DNA from: Suicoccus acidiformans
GTDB lineage: Bacteria > Bacillota > Bacilli > Lactobacillales > Aerococcaceae
Direction of reading: 5' to 3'
Assembly: GCF_003546865.1 (NCBI RefSeq)
Contig: NZ_CP023434.1
Location: 1,550,001-1,614,000 of the forward strand
DNA: 64,000 nucleotides
How positions within the stretch are numbered: the stretch's first letter is position 1; every line of letters starts with the position of its first letter. The notes beneath the pieces were generated by a model that saw only the letters and a program-made list of their open reading frames with translations, searched no databases and had not been told where the DNA came from. Shown piece by piece: positions 62,074 to 64,000 of this stretch. The position numbers and the translations under genes are program-made.

Positions 62074-63984
62074 TTAATAACTTCGCGCATGGCTAGCATG
62101 CGGATCTTGAATACGCTTAAATAGCTTCTCTAGCGTATTGCTTGTAAATTCCACAAAAACGGGACGCCCATGCGGGCAATGATACGGATCGTCCAAGCCA
62201 TCCATCGCTTGAATTAAATCAATAGCCTCTTCATTGCTTAGTCGGTGATTGGCCTTAATGGCTCCACGACAACTTTGCATAATAATCGCTGCTTCCTGGT
62301 ACTCACTCACCGTTAAATTCGGCTTTTCAACAACCATTTCCACCAAGTCTCGGACGACACCCTCTACTTCAGCCGCTTCAATCCAATTGGGATAGCTTTC
62401 CATTTGCATCGTCGTTGGCCCAAAGACTTCCAAATAGACACCTAAAGCGTGCAGAGCTTCAGTTCGTTCTTCAATTTGCAGCATTTCATCTGCCGTAAAA
62501 TTAAATAGCATCGGCATCAGTAACTGCTGCTGCTGAATCTCTGGCGTTTCTTTCATAAATTGTTCATAACGAATCCGCTCCTGGGCAGCATGTTGATCAA
62601 TTAAGTAAAAACCACGCTCCCCTTCAGCGACTAAATAGGTGCCATGAATTTGCCCGACATACCTTAAATCCGAAAAGGCCAGCTTTTGCTCTTGTTCTGT
62701 CTCAAGCACTGGTTGTGATACTTCCTGTGCTAAGGGATCCTGGCTCATAGTAGGCTCTGCTGCAAGCTCAATAGTATCCGGTTTCTCCTTTTGGAAGGCG
62801 TTTGTATGCTCTTCAATATAAGCCGGTTGCGTAGGTAGAGGATCTTGCTCAAAGGCTTCATACCTTTGGCTTTGACCTATCTCCGGCTCACTGGCTTTAG
62901 CTGTTAAGGGCAGACTGGCTTGTTCATAGAGAGGCTCTGCTTGCAAGTCAAAGCGTGGTCCAGAGACGTCTTCAACTTCCACGCTAGGTACAGGATTGCT
63001 TACCTCTAAAGCGTCAATAACGGCCTGCTTAATTAAGTCAGCTAACTCTTCTTCTTTACTCAGTCGGACCGTCTGCTTAGTGGGATGCACATTGACATCT
63101 AGGAGTCTCGCATCCAAGTTAATATCAATGACAGCAATCGGATACCGTCCGGTCATCAATTGCCGGCCATAGGCGCGAATCAGTGTTTCATTTAAGCCAT
63201 AATGCCTTACCGGCCGATGGTTAATCATTAGATGGATATATTGTTTACTTGTCCGCGTTAGCGTGGCAGGAGAGATAAAGCCTTCTATGCGGAAGTCATT
63301 ATCTTCCCCTTGGATAGCCAACAAATCCCGAGCAATCGCTGGTTGATAGACATTGGCAATAGCTTGGCGCAGGTCACCCCGGCCAGCCGTTTGGAAAATC
63401 GTCTCGCCATCGTTTTTGAGGATAAAGCGAATGTGGGGATAGCCTAGGGCAATATTCTGGACGAATTGAATGCTATGACGCAGTTCCGTCCGCAAGGACT
63501 TCAAATGTTTCAACCGGGCAGGGGTATTATAAAATAAGCTCTCAACGAGAATGGATGTGCCTGGCCTGGCAGCCGCCTTACCTTGATCGGTAATGGTAGA
63601 ACCTTCCACAACAATATAATGACTCGTCTCGTCTGCTGATCGTTTAGAAGTCAAGGTCACTTTCGCCACCGAACCAATACTCGCTAAGGCCTCACCGCGG
63701 AAGCCTAAGGTATGTATATTAAACAAGTCATGCACATCGTAAATTTTACTTGTAGCATGGGGTTGAAAGGCCATCTGTAAATCTTCCTCACTCATCCCTA
63801 AGCCGTCATCGGTCACCCGAATGGCTTGAATGCCTGCTTCTTTAAGTTCCACTTGGATCATCTGACTGCCCGCATCAATCGCATTCTCAACCAATTCCTT
63901 TACAACAGAAGCCGGACGTTCCACAACTTCCCCGGCTGCAATTTGATTAGCCAGTGCTTCTGGCATAATGCGTATTTGCCCCAT
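62074..63984 (-). CDS. mutL: DNA mismatch repair protein MutL (endonuclease type)
   Basis: A 636-residue mismatch repair factor. The GHKL ATPase domain (1-330) has ELVENAIDAGS, DDGLGM, GFRGEALASI and LDVNVHPTK. A low-complexity Glu/Pro/Gln linker (about 335-440) leads to the C-terminal dimer domain with the metal-dependent endonuclease motif DQHAAQERIRYE, then CRGAIKAN and CPHGRPVFVEF. This is the nicking form of bacteria without MutH. AGGAGG precedes the ATG at the window edge; mutS would be expected just outside. Confidence 0.96.
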   Translation of the reverse strand: MGQIRIMPEALANQIAAGEVVERPASVVKELVENAIDAGSQMIQVELKEAGIQAIRVTDDGLGMSEEDLQMAFQPHATSKIYDVHDLFNIHTLGFRGEALASIGSVAKVTLTSKRSADETSHYIVVEGSTITDQGKAAARPGTSILVESLFYNTPARLKHLKSLRTELRHSIQFVQNIALGYPHIRFILKNDGETIFQTAGRGDLRQAIANVYQPAIARDLLAIQGEDNDFRIEGFISPATLTRTSKQYIHLMINHRPVRHYGLNETLIRAYGRQLMTGRYPIAVIDINLDARLLDVNVHPTKQTVRLSKEEELADLIKQAVIDALEVSNPVPSVEVEDVSGPRFDLQAEPLYEQASLPLTAKASEPEIGQSQRYEAFEQDPLPTQPAYIEEHTNAFQKEKPDTIELAAEPTMSQDPLAQEVSQPVLETEQEQKLAFSDLRYVGQIHGTYLVAEGERGFYLIDQHAAQERIRYEQFMKETPEIQQQQLLMPMLFNFTADEMLQIEERTEALHALGVYLEVFGPTTMQMESYPNWIEAAEVEGVVRDLVEMVVEKPNLTVSEYQEAAIIMQSCRGAIKANHRLSNEEAIDLIQAMDGLDDPYHCPHGRPVFVEFTSNTLEKLFKRIQDPHASHARSY

Positions 63985-64000
63985 ACTAATCCTCCTTTCT

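Overview
This 64 kb window is a chromosomal core region of a low-to-moderate GC Gram-positive bacterium of the order Lactobacillales. The lineage is inferred from gene families and order: an AddAB/RexAB recombination helicase, ECF-type vitamin transporters (PanT- and RibU-like), recU next to a class A penicillin-binding protein, dnaG next to rpoD, scpA-scpB-rluB, and cca-dinG-ypmB-dnaD-nth. An Aerococcaceae/Carnobacteriaceae-like genus is my best guess; the species cannot be told. No rRNA, tRNA, CRISPR array, prophage or insertion sequence was seen. Almost all of the DNA is coding, and most genes lie on the minus strand in long operons.

Layout from left to right. (1) 1-5.3 kb: the end of an acetyltransferase, then minus-strand panT-coaBC-ylxP and a PNPOx-like protein (pantothenate uptake and CoA synthesis), a DUF2786 protein, and lspA-rluD. 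(2) 5.3-7.5 kb: two plus-strand lipoproteins (YkyA-like and a DUF4015 glycosidase-like protein). (3) 7.5-18.3 kb: addB-addA, and trmK-nif3-pepT-thioesterase. (4) 18.4-26.1 kb: a plus-strand MocR-type regulator, then minus-strand tig and clpX-engB-dnaG-rpoD. (5) 26.4-32.3 kb: plus-strand recU-pbp1A, and an SOS-type cassette of a Y-family polymerase, a YolD-like protein and a small unknown protein. (6) 32.3-39.9 kb: ypiA-ypiB-cca-dinG-ypmB-dnaD-nth. (7) 40.0-45.8 kb: LysM protein, cmk, rpsA, der, hup, and ribU behind an FMN riboswitch. (8) 45.8-55.0 kb: cvfB-xerD-deoB-punA-ribT-scpA-scpB-rluB, and pfkA-pyk. (9) 55.2-64 kb: mutL, msrB-ruvA-ruvB-queA-dnaE.

The content is dominated by genome maintenance (replication: dnaE, dnaG, dnaD; repair and recombination: mutL, ruvAB, recU, addAB, nth, dinG, uvrX, xerD; chromosome structure: hup, scpAB), ribosome and tRNA biology, and cell envelope synthesis. 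I found no wholly new multi-gene system. The best points for a second look are a MocR/GabR-like regulator whose PLP-binding lysine is arginine, a DinG protein with an intact exonuclease but no recognisable helicase motifs, loss of Fe-S ligands in both Nth and AddB, a three-gene SOS cassette with an odd translation start on its last gene, a WalR-like box before the LysM protein, and a cre-like site before pfkA-pyk.

Start codons were moved where the ribosome binding site decides it (for example clpX, hup, dnaE, queA, msrB, recU, lspA and the MocR gene). The only stretch over 300 bases without a gene is 29572-30026; its contents are described in the features and findings.
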